Below are positions 5,229 to 6,105 of a stretch of 6,105 nt of DNA, one piece after another. Where the stretch lies: positions 1 to 6,105 of the forward strand of contig DATECU010000131.1 in NCBI GenBank assembly GCA_035286745.1, read 5' to 3'. A model generated the notes under the pieces. It saw only the letters and a list, made by a program, of their open reading frames with translations. It did no database searches and had not been told where the DNA came from. The stretch comes from DATECU01 sp035286745. GTDB lineage: Bacteria; Acidobacteriota; Vicinamibacteria; Fen-336. Position 1 is the stretch's first letter. Each line of letters begins with the position of its first letter. A program made the translations under genes and the position numbers.

Positions 5229-6071
5229 CTACTTCGCCTTGGTCGGAGATGTCGGTGTCTTCGTCGCCGGCGGGTCCTGCGCGAAGTGCTGGGCCAGCCA
5301 GCTGCGCAAGACTGCGAAGAACTGGTCGCTGGCGGCTCTCTCCATCCACGGGTAGTGCCCGCAGCGCTCCCACTCGCGGTACTCGAGCTGTGGAAGATAG
5401 GGCTGGAGGCTCTCTCGGATCATCGGCCCCGGATGGGGATCGACGGTACCGTGCAGCATGAGGACGGGTGCATCAATGGCCGCGAAGGCCGCGGGGTACA
5501 CGCCCTGCTCTTGCAACCGGAGCATGTCCTCCCAGGTCTCGCGGTTGGCGCGAGCGTCACAGGGATCGAGTTCCTGGTCGGTGCTGGCGAGGTCGCACGA
5601 ATCGAGCACCAAGAAGAGGCCACCCATCGCAATGAGCCGCTGGTCGGGGTCGGGGAAGTCCTCGGCCAGACGCTCGAGGCGGCGGCGCAGTCGGTCGTCG
5701 ATGCGCGCCTGGCGGCTGGCCTCCATCCGCGCCCTCGCCAGGCGATCGAAGGTACCGCAGCCGATGAGGACGAGCGACGACACGCGTCCGGGGTGGGCCG
5801 CAGCGTAGGCGAGCCCGAGCATGGCGCCCCAGGAGTGGCCGACCAGAGCCGGCCGCGCCCCTTGGCAACGTTGTTCGACCACCTGGTGCAGGTCCGCCAG
5901 GTGGCGGGCAACGGTGAGCGGTTCGCCGCCGCTCCCGCGCTGCAGGGGTTCGAGGACCCGGAAGCAACCGGCGAGCCCGCGCGCGACCGGTGCCATGGGG
6001 CCCGGTGCCCCCGGCCCGCCGTGCAGAACCAGCACCTGTGGCCCGGACGTCCCGTACTCGCGGATCCTCAC
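5229..6071 (-). CDS. Alpha/beta-fold hydrolase, proline iminopeptidase-like
   Basis: This 280-residue cytoplasmic alpha/beta hydrolase has no signal peptide. Motifs in order are HGGPG (17-21, oxyanion hole region, typical of the proline iminopeptidase/S33 group), the nucleophile elbow GHSWGA with Ser80, a cap region rich in Arg and charged residues (about 108-190), the acid Asp211 in LHGTVDPHPG, and His239 in ERCGHYPW. The triad is complete. HGGPG with GHSWG suggests an aminopeptidase or a related esterase/hydrolase; the substrate is not determinable. The GTG at 6071-6069 is chosen because the frame upstream to the window edge has no other start codon and homologues begin close before the first strand; the Shine-Dalgarno is weak. 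The last 15 residues (QDPPATKTPTSPTKAK region) are a Pro/Thr/Lys tail outside the fold. A - strand stop 11 bases upstream (6084-6082) could end a preceding gene. Confidence 0.88.
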   Translation of the reverse strand: MRIREYGTSGPQVLVLHGGPGAPGPMAPVARGLAGCFRVLEPLQRGSGGEPLTVARHLADLHQVVEQRCQGARPALVGHSWGAMLGLAYAAAHPGRVSSLVLIGCGTFDRLARARMEASRQARIDDRLRRRLERLAEDFPDPDQRLIAMGGLFLVLDSCDLASTDQELDPCDARANRETWEDMLRLQEQGVYPAAFAAIDAPVLMLHGTVDPHPGPMIRESLQPYLPQLEYREWERCGHYPWMERAASDQFFAVLRSWLAQHFAQDPPATKTPTSPTKAK

Positions 6072-6105
6072 GGCTCGCCGGTCACAGGGGGAGCGGGTCG
6101 AATGG

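Noticed and set aside
5110..5373. N-terminal extension of the small membrane protein to a start at 5373
   Set aside because: The extra 88 residues are Pro/Arg/Ala-rich, overlap the end of the hydrolase gene by 145 bases, and ignore the good ribosome binding site 7 bases before the ATG at 5109.
6082..6105. A possible C-terminal tail (PFDPLPL then stop) of a gene upstream of the hydrolase on the - strand
   Set aside because: Seven codons at the window edge are too few to support a gene. The stop position 11 bases before the hydrolase start would suit an operon, but it may be chance.

Overview
The window is a 6.1 kb piece of a very GC-rich bacterial chromosome. It holds tightly packed housekeeping genes and one small toxin-antitoxin insertion. 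A lipoprotein signal with a lipobox, the succinylase-type lysine/diaminopimelate enzymes, GTG/TTG starts and 4-base gene overlaps suggest a high-GC Gram-negative. Acidobacteriota, Myxococcota or a related soil/sediment lineage would fit, but no feature settles the phylum.

Layout on the + strand, left side: the window opens in the last 30 codons of a gene that looks like the NAD(P)H-hydrate repair enzyme. It is followed after 4 bases by tsaE (tRNA t6A synthesis ATPase). A lipoprotein of the sulfatase / alkaline-phosphatase superfamily is coupled to tsaE by a TTGA overlap. Its active-site segment has no formylglycine Cys/Ser, and Thr84 sits at the nucleophile position.

Middle, - strand: a VapBC-type toxin-antitoxin pair (AbrB-fold antitoxin, PIN-domain toxin) lies inverted between the two + strand groups. 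The antitoxin has an extended -10 motif placed so that transcription would start at its ATG, within an imperfect inverted repeat that could be the autoregulatory operator.

Right, + strand: dapA and dapD overlap by 4 bases and encode steps 1 and 3 of diaminopimelate synthesis from aspartate semialdehyde. The intervening-step gene dapB is not here.

Far right, - strand: an alpha/beta hydrolase with HGGPG and GHSWG motifs is followed by a 92-residue two-helix membrane protein. The latter carries a distinctive ESVGHSGPAEWC loop and I could not assign it. This pair converges on dapD.

The long open frames antisense to the sulfatase and to dapA/dapD are by-products of high GC and strong codon bias. 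I see no RNA gene, insertion sequence, CRISPR array or biosynthetic cluster. The most useful leads are the Thr-type sulfatase-like lipoprotein, the unassigned membrane protein and the compact vapBC control region.
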